The translations under genes and the position numbers were made by a program. Below the pieces are notes generated by a model. That model saw only the letters and a list, made by a program, of their open reading frames with translations, did not search any database and was not told where the DNA came from. This document shows, one piece after another, positions 17,942-28,300 of a stretch of DNA of 52,929 bases; the first letter of the stretch is position 1, and each line of letters starts with the position of its first letter. The stretch is from Akkermansiaceae bacterium (GTDB lineage Bacteria > Verrucomicrobiota > Verrucomicrobiia > Verrucomicrobiales > Akkermansiaceae): contig CANLKN010000012.1 of NCBI GenBank assembly GCA_947491475.1, positions 1 through 52,929 of the forward strand, written 5' to 3'.

Positions 17942-19462
17942 TCATTTTTCCTTGCGTGGCAGGGCGGGCACGGTGGCTCGCAGTGTCTTTCCATCGCGCA
18001 AAAAGTGCAGCGTGGTTTCCTGCACGGCGGCGGATGCGGCGAGGTGGATGAAAAACTCGCTTGCGCCGCTGATGCGCGAGTTGTTCACCGCGATGATCAA
18101 ATCCCCCGGCTGGAGCAGGCCGGACGGCAGACTTTCCGCCGCGAGACCGGTGACCACCACGCCGCGCAAGCCGCGCATTCGTTCCGGCACCGAGAGATCG
18201 CGTACTTCTATGCCGAGGGCTTGCAGGATTTCCTCCGGATCGCCGGGGCGGCCTTGCTCGGTGCCATTCTGGGGAAGCCGGGCGGCGGCGGATGCCACGC
18301 CGCTTTCCGCGATGACGACTTTGAGCTCCATCAATTCCCCCTTGCGCCAGATTTGCATGACCATCTCCTCGCCGATGCCGGTGGCTTGCACGAGAGTGAA
18401 CAACTGGGTGGCGCTGTGGATTTTCTGGCCGTTGTATGAAAGCACCACGTCCCATGGCTGCAAGCCGGCCGCCTGTGCCGGTGAGCCGGGAGAGACTCCG
18501 AAAATCGCGGAACCCTGCTCGCCTTGATATTTCAACGCCGAGCGCACGGCTGGATCCAGATCGCGCATTTGCACGCCGAGAAAGCCACGAATCGGCCGGC
18601 CGCGCTCGAGGATCTGGAACAACGAGTCTTTCACATCGTTGGAGGGAATCGAGAAACCCACACCTTGGAAGCCCGGATTTTCCCGATCTGGCGAGAAAAT
18701 CGCGACGTTGATGCCGATGATCTCGCCGCGCAGGTTGACCAGTGGGCCACCGGAATTTCCCGGGTTGATGGCGGCGTCGGTCTGGAAAAGATCGCGCTGG
18801 TTGTCGGATAGCGAGCGTTCCTTGGCCGAAATGATGCCTTGAGTGACCGTCTCGCCGAGGCCGAAGGGATTGCCGACGGCAAACACCATCTGGCCTACCT
18901 GCGCCTGCGAAGAATCGCCGAGCTTGAGCGGCGTGAAGGGGCCATCGCCTTCGATCTTGAGCACGGCGATATCGAGCAAAGTGTCCTCGCCGATCAAGCG
19001 CGCGGCGTGGGTTTTTCCGCCGTGCAGCGTCACCTGAATCTGTTGTTGGCCAGCGATGACATGGTGGTTGGTGATCACATGGCCTTCTTTGGTGACGATG
19101 ACCCCGGAACCCTGCCCTTGGGTGGGATAGCGCCGCACGCGGGTGCGCCCCGAGAAGTCGAGCAAGCGCTCGGTGCGGACGCCGGCGATGTCGATGCTCA
19201 CCACGGATGGCACCACGGCGCGGGTGAGGCTGGCGTATTCGTCGTTAAGGCGCGAGAGCAGTTCGACATCGCCGAGGTCGAGCGCCGAGCGGTCCGGCAG
19301 GGTGAATTTTTCCGGCCGGAAGCGCCCGCCGTCTTTTGAAATGCCCGGAATCAAATCACCAAGATCCCCACCGGCGCGGCAGGTGCGCATGGCGGAAACA
19401 GCAACGAATGCCGTGAAAAACACGACAATCAAGGCCAGCAATCGGCGGAACGAAGCATTCAT
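17942..19462 (-). CDS. S1C (DegP/HtrA-type) periplasmic serine protease with two PDZ domains
   Basis: A serine protease of about 506 residues. The start is taken at the ATG complementary to 19460-19462 (MNASFRRLLALIVVFFTAFVAVSA), which gives a good signal sequence; a frame start 7 codons upstream is possible. The catalytic triad is visible: His in HVITNHHVIAG, Asp in LLDIAVLKIEG and Ser in NPGNSGGPLVN. PDZ domain 1 follows (GFLGVQMRDLDPAVRSAL...SPAQAAGLQPWDVVLSYNG). The second PDZ is near the end (GVVVTGLAAESLPSGLLQPGDLIIAVNN). It should degrade or chaperone misfolded exported proteins. Confidence 0.94.
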   Translation of the reverse strand: MNASFRRLLALIVVFFTAFVAVSAMRTCRAGGDLGDLIPGISKDGGRFRPEKFTLPDRSALDLGDVELLSRLNDEYASLTRAVVPSVVSIDIAGVRTERLLDFSGRTRVRRYPTQGQGSGVIVTKEGHVITNHHVIAGQQQIQVTLHGGKTHAARLIGEDTLLDIAVLKIEGDGPFTPLKLGDSSQAQVGQMVFAVGNPFGLGETVTQGIISAKERSLSDNQRDLFQTDAAINPGNSGGPLVNLRGEIIGINVAIFSPDRENPGFQGVGFSIPSNDVKDSLFQILERGRPIRGFLGVQMRDLDPAVRSALKYQGEQGSAIFGVSPGSPAQAAGLQPWDVVLSYNGQKIHSATQLFTLVQATGIGEEMVMQIWRKGELMELKVVIAESGVASAAARLPQNGTEQGRPGDPEEILQALGIEVRDLSVPERMRGLRGVVVTGLAAESLPSGLLQPGDLIIAVNNSRISGASEFFIHLAASAAVQETTLHFLRDGKTLRATVPALPRKEK

Positions 19463-19603
19463 GAATCGGGTGACGGGGCGCAAGATGCCCGGAAACCGAC
19501 AGATTCCAAGCCCGGATCACGCATGGCATTCGGTGTGCCAATTCGCTGGAATCTTCATTCTAAACGCTTGGTCCGAGCCGCACCATTTGCCATAACACGC
19601 GCC

Positions 19604-20542
19604 ATGAGAATACTCGCCATCATCTGGACTTCCCTGCTTGCGATATCCCCGGCCGGGGGACAGGCCTTGACCTCGGCGGATCGCGAGGCGCTTTTGGAAA
19701 AGCTGGAGGCCGTGCGGTCCAGCGCGGATTCCAAAGTGGACGAGAGGTTTCGCATGGCCATCGCAGCTTACCGAAACGCCTCGACCAGCGATCAGGCCGC
19801 TGCGGATTTCTATCTGGATTGCATCGAAAAAGTGAACTTCAAGGACCAGCGCCGGAAGAATGCCGACTTCCGCGAGTGGAAACGCAAGGAGGCTGAGAAA
19901 CTTTCCGCCCCGGGACTGGGTCTGGCTCTGCGACTTCAACTCAATTGGCTCACACTCACCCTGCGCGCCGCTTCCCAAAAGACCGACCGCGAATCACTCC
20001 TGCCGGAAGTGCAGCAAATCCTCGATGCCATCGTCCGCGATGCCGCCGCGCTTAAGGATCACCAGCAAATTCTCAACCAAGCGGTGAACTCATCGTTTTT
20101 TGCCAAGGCCTATGATCTGGGAAACATCAACGTGGACGGCTGGCCGCTGGCACCCGGGCAACTGGGCCTGGTTTATGAGCAAATCCTACTGCCACCGCAG
20201 CGCAAGCCGGACCGCCTGGAGAAGCTGCGCGCCGGATGGACCAAGCGCATCCAACAGGAAATGGCACTGCAGGAGGCATGGGCCGGAGCAGAGGACCCGG
20301 CCAGCAAGAAGATCGGCACCTCAGCCGCACTCCGCTCGCCTGCTTACGAGTTGTTTCTGGTCGAAGTCGTGCCCGAGTTGCAGTGGAAGATGGAGCTCGA
20401 CCTATTCAAAAGCGGTGACGAACAAGGTGCCGCGTTGAGAATGCTCAGCCACTTGGAGAAAAACATCGGTCACAAGTCGGCACGCTCATGGGCCGCGGAA
20501 TTCAGTAAACTGCTCAATCCCGTGGAGGCCAGCGGACCGTAG
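19604..20542 (+). CDS. Exported protein of unknown function
   Basis: A 312-residue protein starting at the ATG at 19604, chosen because it begins a clear signal peptide (MRILAIIWTSLLAISPAGGQA). The mature part is helical and charged, with ADREALLEKLEAVRSSADSKVDERFRMAIAAYRNA and a long amphipathic segment with QQILNQAVNSSFFAKAYDLGNINVDGWPLAPG. I recognise no domain. It is divergent from the protease (141-nt spacer) and 49 nt upstream of alaS on the same strand, so it may be read into alaS, but no shared function is evident. Confidence 0.75.
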   Translation: MRILAIIWTSLLAISPAGGQALTSADREALLEKLEAVRSSADSKVDERFRMAIAAYRNASTSDQAAADFYLDCIEKVNFKDQRRKNADFREWKRKEAEKLSAPGLGLALRLQLNWLTLTLRAASQKTDRESLLPEVQQILDAIVRDAAALKDHQQILNQAVNSSFFAKAYDLGNINVDGWPLAPGQLGLVYEQILLPPQRKPDRLEKLRAGWTKRIQQEMALQEAWAGAEDPASKKIGTSAALRSPAYELFLVEVVPELQWKMELDLFKSGDEQGAALRMLSHLEKNIGHKSARSWAAEFSKLLNPVEASGP

Positions 20543-20591
20543 CCCGTGCTTTACTTCCTCCCGCGGCCTCCTGCATCCTGCGCCCCCGCCC

Positions 20592-23426
20592 ATGACTGCC
20601 GCCGAGATCCGCAACAGCTTCCTTGATTTTTTCCGCGAAAAACAGCACTCCATCGTGCCCTCCGCCTCGCTGCTCCCGCAGTCGCCAGGCCTGCTTTTCA
20701 CCAATGCTGGAATGAACCCGTTCGTGCCGTATTTCCTCGGCGTCGAGAAAGCCCCCTACGATCCGCCGCGCGCCGCCGATACCCAGAAGTGCATCCGCGC
20801 CGGCGGCAAACACAACGATCTCGAAGACGTCGGCTACGACACCTATCACCACACGTTTTTCGAAATGCTAGGCAACTGGTCGTTCGGAAACTACTTCAAA
20901 AAGGAAGCCATCTCATGGGCGTGGGAACTCGTCGTCGAGCGCTGGGGACTGCCTGCCAACCGCCTTTACGCATCCGTCTATGCACCAAAACCCGGCGACC
21001 CCGGCGAATTCGATCAACAAGCCTACGATCTCTGGGCCGCTCTCTTCATTGCCAAAGGCTGCGACCCCGCCGTCCACATCGTCAACGGCAACGTCAAAGA
21101 CAACTTCTGGATGATGGGAGAAACCGGCCCCTGCGGCCCGTGCTCGGAACTCCACGTCGATCTCACACCCGAAGGAGACTCCCAAGGCAAGCTCGTCAAC
21201 AACGACTCCGACCTCTGCATCGAGATCTGGAACCTCGTCTTCATCCAATACAACGCCGAGGCCGACGGCAGCTTCCGCGAGCTGCCCGCCAAGCACGTTG
21301 ATACCGGCATGGGCTTCGAGCGCGCCTGCTCGATCATCCAAGGCACCAAGGGCTTCACCGATTTTTCCAACAAGCCCTCGAACTACGCCACCGACGTCTT
21401 CACCCCCATTTTCCGCAAGCTGGAGGAACTGAGTGGCAAAACCTATGTCAACATCTACCCCGAGCCCGGCGCCGACCGCTCCGCCTTCACGGAGGAAATG
21501 AAGGATGCCATCGCCTTCCGCGTGATCGCCGATCACTTGCGCACGCTCAGTTTCTCCATCGCCGATGGCATCATGCCCGGCAACAACGGCAGAAACTATG
21601 TGCTTCGTAGAATCCTCCGCCGCGCGGTTCGATATGGCCGCCAACTTGGATTCTCTGGAGAGAAACCGTTCTTCGCCGCACTTGTGCCGACACTCGCCGC
21701 GGAAATGGGCGATGTATTTCCCGAGTTGAAGAACCGCCAGGCAACGATCGAACAAACGCTCTCGCAGGAAGAAACCAGTTTCAACCAAACTCTCGACCGC
21801 GGTCTCAAACGCTTCGAAGAAGCGATCGGGGACGACACGCGGGACGCGTGTGGTCCCCATCAACTCTCCGGCGACATCGCATTCGAGCTCTACGACACCT
21901 TTGGCTTTCCCATCGACCTCACCGAACTGCTTTGTTCCGAGCGAACCATCAACGTGGATATCCCGCGCTTCGAAAAACTCATGGAGCAACAGCAAGACCG
22001 CTCCCGCGCCGCCAAAAAAACCAACATTGTCCGCGCTCTCGATATCTCTACCGATGCCGTCACCGAGTTCCTCGGCTTCGACGCCGATGAATGCGAAGCC
22101 ACCGTGCTCGAAATCCACCCGCAGGAAGACGCGCTCTTCGTCATCACCGACAAGACCGTCTTCTACGCCGAAATGGGCGGCCAGGCCGGCGACACCGGAA
22201 CCATCAATCAAATCCCCGTCACCGGCGTCCAACAAATCGGCAAGGCCCGCGCTCTTGTCATATCTCAAATTTCAAATCTCAAATTTCAAATCCAGCCCGG
22301 CGACAAGGTTACTCTCCGCATCGAGGCCACGCGCCGCCGCCCGATCGAAGCGCACCACACCGCCACCCATCTGCTGCATTGGGCGCTGCACGAAGTGGTT
22401 TCCAAGGACGCCGCCCAGCAGGGTTCCTCGGTGGATGAACACCGCCTGCGCTTCGACTTCAACAGCGCCGCTCTCACTAACGAGCAGATCACCATGATGG
22501 AGGAAATGGTCAACGGCGCGATCAAGCAGGACATGGCCGTTTCCTGGACAGAAGTCCCGCACGCCTCCATCAAGGATCGCAAGGACATCATGCAGTTCTT
22601 CGGAGACAAATACGGCGAGGTCGTCCGCGTTGTGGAAATCGGCGGCAAGCGCAACGCGCTCGATGGCTACTCGATGGAACTCTGCGGCGGCACCCACGTG
22701 CGCAACACCTCGGAGATCGGCCTGTTCAAAATCAAGAGCGAGAGCGCCATCGCTTCCGGCGTCCGCCGCATCGAGGCCGTCTGCGGCGATGCGGCATGGG
22801 CGCACCTCAATGAGATCGTCGAGAAGTGGGATCGCGACTTCAATGCCGCGCGCGCCAAGCTGGCGGCCGCCAACGAAAAGCTAACAACTCTCGGTGAAGC
22901 TGCCGTGGAAGTGAACGAATTCCCGCACATCATGGCTGCCATGCTCGTCGAGCGCGCCGACATCGGAGAGATCAACGCCACCTTCGCCTACGCCCAACGC
23001 ACGCTTGAGGAAACCCAACAGGCCGCCATCGAAGCCGAGAAGCGCATCAAGAAGATCCAATCCTCCCAAGCCGCCTCCCTCGCCGACGAAGCGCTCGCCG
23101 AACTCATTGCGTTGGGAAAACCCATCATCGTCTCCTTCGAGTCAGATGCCTCATTGCTGCAAGAACTGCAAAACGGCCTGAAAAAGAAAAGCTTCAGCGG
23201 TCCCGCCCTGCTCATCGTCGATGACGGCGAGAAACTCCACCTCGCCACCCACTGCGGAGCCGAGGCTCTAACGAAAGGGCTCAAGGCCGGCGACCTGCTG
23301 CGCGACCTTGCCGCCCTCGCCGGCGGCAAAGGCGGCGGCAAGCCGGATCAGGCGCGAGGTGCCGCACCGGATCGTGCGAAGTTAGAAGAACTCAAATCCG
23401 CGGCAGCCCTACTTTTCACGAACTGA
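20592..23426 (+). CDS. alaS: Alanyl-tRNA synthetase carrying two in-frame repeat insertions
   Basis: A 944-residue class II synthetase that charges tRNA-Ala, longer than the usual 870-880. It starts MTAAEIRNSFLDFFREKQH, with motif 1-3 regions (LLPQSPGLLFTNAGMNPF, RAADTQKCIRAGGKHNDLEDVGYDTYHHTFFEMLGNWSFGNYFKKEA). The editing domain has HTATHLLHWAL and CGGTHVRNT (zinc ligands), and the C-Ala domain ends the protein. Residues about 413-423 (GDDTRDACGPH) are encoded by a palindromic element and residues about 558-568 (SQISNLKFQIQ) by a heptamer array. Both interrupt otherwise conserved stretches. The remainder appears intact, so the enzyme is presumably functional. It is convergent with the pRiA4b-like gene. 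Confidence 0.97.
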   Translation: MTAAEIRNSFLDFFREKQHSIVPSASLLPQSPGLLFTNAGMNPFVPYFLGVEKAPYDPPRAADTQKCIRAGGKHNDLEDVGYDTYHHTFFEMLGNWSFGNYFKKEAISWAWELVVERWGLPANRLYASVYAPKPGDPGEFDQQAYDLWAALFIAKGCDPAVHIVNGNVKDNFWMMGETGPCGPCSELHVDLTPEGDSQGKLVNNDSDLCIEIWNLVFIQYNAEADGSFRELPAKHVDTGMGFERACSIIQGTKGFTDFSNKPSNYATDVFTPIFRKLEELSGKTYVNIYPEPGADRSAFTEEMKDAIAFRVIADHLRTLSFSIADGIMPGNNGRNYVLRRILRRAVRYGRQLGFSGEKPFFAALVPTLAAEMGDVFPELKNRQATIEQTLSQEETSFNQTLDRGLKRFEEAIGDDTRDACGPHQLSGDIAFELYDTFGFPIDLTELLCSERTINVDIPRFEKLMEQQQDRSRAAKKTNIVRALDISTDAVTEFLGFDADECEATVLEIHPQEDALFVITDKTVFYAEMGGQAGDTGTINQIPVTGVQQIGKARALVISQISNLKFQIQPGDKVTLRIEATRRRPIEAHHTATHLLHWALHEVVSKDAAQQGSSVDEHRLRFDFNSAALTNEQITMMEEMVNGAIKQDMAVSWTEVPHASIKDRKDIMQFFGDKYGEVVRVVEIGGKRNALDGYSMELCGGTHVRNTSEIGLFKIKSESAIASGVRRIEAVCGDAAWAHLNEIVEKWDRDFNAARAKLAAANEKLTTLGEAAVEVNEFPHIMAAMLVERADIGEINATFAYAQRTLEETQQAAIEAEKRIKKIQSSQAASLADEALAELIALGKPIIVSFESDASLLQELQNGLKKKSFSGPALLIVDDGEKLHLATHCGAEALTKGLKAGDLLRDLAALAGGKGGGKPDQARGAAPDRAKLEELKSAAALLFTN
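21828..21858. repeat. REP-like palindrome inside alaS
   Basis: GGGGACGACACGC (21828-21840) and GCGTGTGGTCCCC (21846-21858) are inverted repeats with one mismatch around GGGAC. It lies exactly in frame (first base is a codon first position) and adds about 11 residues ahead of the conserved LSGDIAFELYDTFGFPIDLTE segment. Confidence 0.65.
22263..22290. repeat. Four-unit heptamer array inside alaS
   Basis: TCTCAAA, TTTCAAA, TCTCAAA and TTTCAAA are four contiguous heptamers alternating at the second base. The first base is a codon first position; the array is read as SQISNLKFQ. The A/T-rich block contrasts sharply with the GC-rich gene around it. A related array precedes rimO at 44006. Confidence 0.85.
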
Positions 23427-23461
23427 AGTCCTCAAGCAGGCAATCAAGCGCTCGATCCGCA

Positions 23462-24010
23462 TTACTTCCGTTTCTTTTTCGGCTCGAAGTTCACCGCCTT
23501 CGGATCAAAGGCATTCGGATCATAGCCGGGATTCATCCACTCGATTTCACCGTGCAGTGCCTGCATGTATTGGAAAGTGCCACCAAAGTCTTCCGGCGGG
23601 CAGGCGCGCGTGCCGTCGAGCATTTGCGGAGTTCCCTCGCCAGCTTCGCGTTTTTCGAAAACAATTTCGTGAATCCATTCATCGGCGAAGTCGTAGCGGT
23701 AGAGGATACGGATCGGCAGTTTGCGCTTGCCAATGAACTCGGCGACGGTGAGCTCCGCCTCATCCTGGAAGTCGCCGAGCACCTGGTCCTGAAGACCGAT
23801 CGGGCCGATCACGTCCACCAACCGCTTGCCCTTGCCGTGGCGGAACTCGTGCGGGTGCTTGTTTGCCCAGCCCATCGCCGCCTGGATCGCATCGCTCAGC
23901 TCAATGAATGTAACCTCTTTGGAAATCGAGAAACGCCGCCAGATCTGCGGTTGGATGCCGTAGAGGAAGACTTTCACCACCACCCGGTTCTGATCGGTTG
24001 TTTTGGCCAT
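23462..24010 (-). CDS. Plasmid pRiA4b ORF-3-like protein
   Basis: A 182-residue protein with the pRiA4b ORF-3 (IS1096 TnpR-like) fold: VVVKVFLYGIQPQIWRRFSISKEVTFIELSDAIQAAMGW near the start, then YDFADEWIHEIVFEK and PPEDFGGTFQYMQALHG. A basic tail KKKRK ends it. Such genes are common on chromosomes and mobile elements; their biochemical role is not established. It is a stand-alone gene convergent with alaS, 35 nt away, with no transposase nearby. Confidence 0.88.
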   Translation of the reverse strand: MAKTTDQNRVVVKVFLYGIQPQIWRRFSISKEVTFIELSDAIQAAMGWANKHPHEFRHGKGKRLVDVIGPIGLQDQVLGDFQDEAELTVAEFIGKRKLPIRILYRYDFADEWIHEIVFEKREAGEGTPQMLDGTRACPPEDFGGTFQYMQALHGEIEWMNPGYDPNAFDPKAVNFEPKKKRK

Positions 24011-24071
24011 GCGCGAAGCATGAAAAAACCGCGCCGCGGAAGCAACGGGAATTCACCATCTGGAAAAATGT

Positions 24072-25358
24072 TCAAACCAAGCCGACTGGCTTGCACTCGT
24101 GGTTAGGTATCACGTGGCTGGTATTCGGGTTGCCGAGGTGTGATGAAACCGCCTCGGCGAGCACATCGCGGAAGTCGGTGGTGTGGCGGAGGTCCCGCTG
24201 CTGATGGAGTTTTTCCGGTGCGAGACCGGGCCACTCGCCGAGCACGGGTTTGCCGGAATTTGCGAGGCCTCCGCCGACGGCGATCATGCAGTTGGCCCAG
24301 CCGTGGTCGGTGCCGTTGGTGCCGTTTTCAGCCACGGTGCGCCCGAAATCGCTGAGTGTCAGGACCAGCACGTCGTTCATAGCATCGCCGAGATCTTTGC
24401 GGAAGGCGGCCATGGCGTCGCAGAGGTCGCGCAGGCGGTTGGCGAAGCCGCCGGTGACTCCGCCCTGATTGCTGTGGGTGTCCCAGCCGCCGTAATCGAG
24501 TTGGATGAGCTCGGTGCCGATGCCGGCTTTGATCAGGCGCGCGGCTTCGCGGAACTGGAGGGCGATTCCATTTTTGCCATAGTTCGCACCGTTTGCCGGC
24601 TTGTATTCCTGTTTGGCGATGGCTTCGAGCTGGCGGGTTCCTTCCAGCGTGGCGGCGGCAGTGCGGGACAGCAGGTCGGCCATGGCCGCGCGTTTTGCAT
24701 TGGGCTTGGTGCAATAGGCGGTTTCCAGCGCGGCGCGCAGGACATCGGCATCGCCGTGCATGTTCGGCATGGCGAGGTCGCCAATCCCGCGGATGGCGTA
24801 GGCGGGGGCTCGCCCGCGCAGGATGCGCGGCAGATTGCCGCCGATGGCAACCGCGCGGATGCCGCCGTGGCCGGTGGAACTGGCGAGGTGGCGATTGAGC
24901 CAGCCGTCGGAGGACAGCGTTTTGCCGACGACTCCGGTTTCCCAGGTGTCTTGTTCCTCGAAATGGGATCGCGTGTTTTTGGCATAACCCACGGCTTGCA
25001 GGCTCACCGCGCTTCCTTCCTTGAACAGTGGCAGTAGCGATGCGGCCGCCGGATGCAGCCCGAAAAAACCGTCGAGATCGCGGCTGGCGTTCGGATCGCC
25101 GCCGGGGCGCGGAATCGCAAGCGACTTACGGTGCTTGTAGTAATCGAGGTCGCCGTGGGGCACGACGAAGTTGAGTCCGTCGATGCCGCCGCGCAGGAAC
25201 ACGGCGACCAGGGTCTTGCCCTTGCGGACGGGCAGCAGTTGCGGAGGGTTGGCGGCGAAGAGAGGAAGCGGTGCGAGCCCGCCGAACATGGCGGCGGTGC
25301 CAGTGATGCGGATGAATTGGCGGCGGGTGGTGTACATTACGGTGTTTGTTAAATTCAT
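24072..25358 (-). CDS. DUF1501 family protein, Tat-exported
   Basis: A 428-residue protein of the DUF1501 family, related to the alkaline phosphatase/sulfatase fold. It has a twin-arginine signal near the start (TRRQFIRITGTAAMFGG). Conserved stretches include LVAVFLRGGIDGLNFVVPHGD, GWDTHSNQGGVTG, VLTLSDFGRTVAENGTNGTDHGW and KPVLGEWPGL. Its ATG (25356-25358) overlaps the stop of the DUF1800 gene by an ATGA arrangement, so translation is coupled; an internal ATG at 25337 is possible. The pair is a hallmark of Planctomycetota and Verrucomicrobiota. Its function is unknown, with inferred roles in exported macromolecule handling. Confidence 0.93.
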   Translation of the reverse strand: MNLTNTVMYTTRRQFIRITGTAAMFGGLAPLPLFAANPPQLLPVRKGKTLVAVFLRGGIDGLNFVVPHGDLDYYKHRKSLAIPRPGGDPNASRDLDGFFGLHPAAASLLPLFKEGSAVSLQAVGYAKNTRSHFEEQDTWETGVVGKTLSSDGWLNRHLASSTGHGGIRAVAIGGNLPRILRGRAPAYAIRGIGDLAMPNMHGDADVLRAALETAYCTKPNAKRAAMADLLSRTAAATLEGTRQLEAIAKQEYKPANGANYGKNGIALQFREAARLIKAGIGTELIQLDYGGWDTHSNQGGVTGGFANRLRDLCDAMAAFRKDLGDAMNDVLVLTLSDFGRTVAENGTNGTDHGWANCMIAVGGGLANSGKPVLGEWPGLAPEKLHQQRDLRHTTDFRDVLAEAVSSHLGNPNTSHVIPNHECKPVGLV

Positions 25359-28300
25359 CGGGTTTGGTATTCCGGCATCATGTGCAGGAACGATGCAAAA
25401 AGACGCCGGCGCTGAGTCTGATCCGCGATGTCATGTTGGAGGATGGCATGCAGGGCCTCGCGGGTGCTGACGGATGGCTCGCGGCCTTTGCGCGCGGTGA
25501 AGGCATGGTCGATAAGCGCGTCGCGATGATGCGGGTCTTCAAGAAGCTCCGCATCAAACCAGCCGTGCGGCAGGGTGGCGGAAAATGCCTGCTCCAGCTC
25601 CTTGCAGTAACTCCATTTCTGAAGTTGATAGTTCGAGTCGGCGTATTCCTCATTGGCTTCCGGATAACCATCGGGGCTGGCGCGGTCGAAAAGATTGCGG
25701 CCGCTGCGTGCGCCGAGGCCGATCACCGGCCACGGATGCAGCGAGCCGGCCGCGCGCTGGTGGGCGACGCCAAACTCGACGGGAGTCATCAGTTTCCCCT
25801 CGCTATCTGCAGCCATGAAACGCGGGGAACTGGCGAGCACGCGCATCATCCGTCGCATGTCGCCGCCGCTGCGGAGGAATTCCTCGGCGAGTATTTCCAC
25901 GGTCGCCTCGTCCACCGGCATGCCGAGGTAGTGGGCGGCCATTTTCTCCGCGATGAAACGCGCGGTCTGCGGGCGGGCGGCGAGCATCTCTATCACCATG
26001 CGGATGCGGTCGTCCGCAGTCTCGGGGGACTGGGCGGCGGGGACTGATAGACCGAAGATCTCAAGCGCCTGGCCATCGTTGAGATATGGAGAAAAGCGGT
26101 AATTGTAATCGACGCGGCTGCCATCCATCGCCGCCTCGCGCTGCGCGCCCCAACCGGTGAGCAGGTGGGCCAGGCTGGTGACATCGCTTTGTTGGTAGCC
26201 CGCATGCACGCCGACGGTATGAAGTTCCATCACCTCGCGGGCGTAGTTTTCATTCAACTGCCGTCCGAAGCTGTTCTGTTGGTCGAGATATACCATCATT
26301 GCAGGGCTGGTGGCGGAGGCGAGCAGCAGATCCTGAAAGCGGGCGATACCGGCGTCGCGAAAATTGCGGTGTTCCTCCCATTTGGCGCTGGATCCGGTCT
26401 TGGTAATCCATGTCGAGAAATGATTCTGCACAAACAATGCGAAGCGCGCCCGCGCCGGATGACGGGTGGCTAACAGCTCGGTAATGACTCGCCCGCGGAT
26501 GTGGTAGTCGGATAGCTCCGGAAACCAGACCCCGGCGAGCGCGTCGATGAGTTGGTCATGGGCGCCGCCCCACGGGGTGTCGATCTGTTCGTCGAGCCAT
26601 GCGTTTTCCCCAGTTGTTAGAATATTCACCAACGTCCGTGTGTCCGGCCCGTAACCCAGCGTGGCGGCGAGCCGCATGGCGCGCGGGTAAGCCTGCATGA
26701 GCACAGGCCCGGATGGATCGCGCACCTCGACTTGTATCGCCGGGGAGCGGGTTTGTTTGCCCGTGCTGTCGATGGCAGAAACTTCAATCTTGCGCTTCCC
26801 CTTGCTGAGCAAGGATGCGGGAAGATGAATCAACATCGGTCCGGTGTCCTGCGTCGCCGGAAAATCGAGCGGAGTTTTCGCATCGTCGATGCGGACCTCG
26901 AAGTGCGACAGCTTGAGATCATCAAAGGCGCTCAAAACCAAGGCATCACCGGTGGACGACATCACGCCGCCGGGTTTCGGATAGAGCACCACGAGCGTCG
27001 GCGGCGCGGCATCATGGCCGGCCACCAGTTCGTTTTCCGGATGCACCGGCGAATTGGCGAGCAGGGTTTGGCCGGGCGACATCGCATGGTTGCCGCAGGG
27101 CGAAACGGCGTGCGCTTCAATGCGGTTTTTGCCTTTTTTCAAATCGTGTGGATGCACGGTGAAAACCGGATGGCGTCCGGAAGCCGATGCCAGGCGCTCA
27201 TCGTTGATCCAAAGGTCGGTGCGGATGGCCTGGTAATCCCGGTCGTTCTTCAAGGCAGGACTGTGAAGCGTGGCGCGGATTTCCAACCGGCCGTTGATTT
27301 CCTCACAGTCGCAGAGCGTGGAGAACGCCACTTTCAGACCGCGGGCCACGGGGGCCTTGTTTTTTGCTTCCCCGGCTTTCGCATCACCTCCCTGCATCAT
27401 CATCGCGTCGCCCGCCATCATCATCATGCCGCCGCCCGAGCCACTCGCCACATCAGGAACGCGGCGCAGCTCGAAGCGGTCAATCTCGGCAAATCGCATT
27501 GTCGTGTTCCGGTAATTGAACTCGTTCGCCAGCGTGATTCCGATCCACTGCGGCCCCTTGTCGAGCCGGACCGGTCTGCCCACCGGCACGTTGTGCCACG
27601 TCGACGTGACGAGGCGCACCGACCCCGAGTCGCTTGCATTCTCGCCCTGAATGATCCCGAGCGAGGGATAGGCCGCGCCGGCGAGCGCGCCCCGGGCACG
27701 GACGATCCACTGGTAGCGGCCAGGCGTTTCGATTTCCGGCTGGATCATCCATGCCGGACGCCCGCGCCGCAGCGCGACCGCGCGATAGCCCGATGCCGCC
27801 GAATCCATCACCACACCCGGTGGCTCCATGCCCATGCGCTCGTTGCGCGGTGTGTCTAACAGATTCTCGCATTCATCGGAAAATACCACATCATCCTCGC
27901 CCGGCGCAGCGAGGATCGTCAGCGGATGGGGATCGCTCATCAGGGTCTCGATGCCCTTGCCGCCCTCGACCGGTGGCTTGCAGGAAACCGTTAGATTGCA
28001 ATCACCTGGCGGCAGCTTTGCCGTGTCGAGATGGAAAACCAAGCGCCAGAACGGTCCGTCGATCGGTGGAAACGCTTCGTCGGGAGCGAGTTTTTTGCCA
28101 TCGGGCAAATGAAGGAAAGCCTCGGGCTTCGCCATGCGATCCACTCCCGGCGCGCCGACCCAGATTTCCGCGCCAATTGCGACCACACCCCACGCGCAAG
28201 CGCCCTCCGCCGGACTGGTGAAGTGCGGCCGCATTTTCCGCAACAGTGAAAGCGGGCGTTCGTTGGCCACCTTCACCCGCAGTTTGGAGTCGCCGGATTT

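Noticed and set aside
20913-22268. 451-codon minus-strand frame
   Set aside because: It is the shadow of alaS; the plus strand encodes all synthetase motifs.
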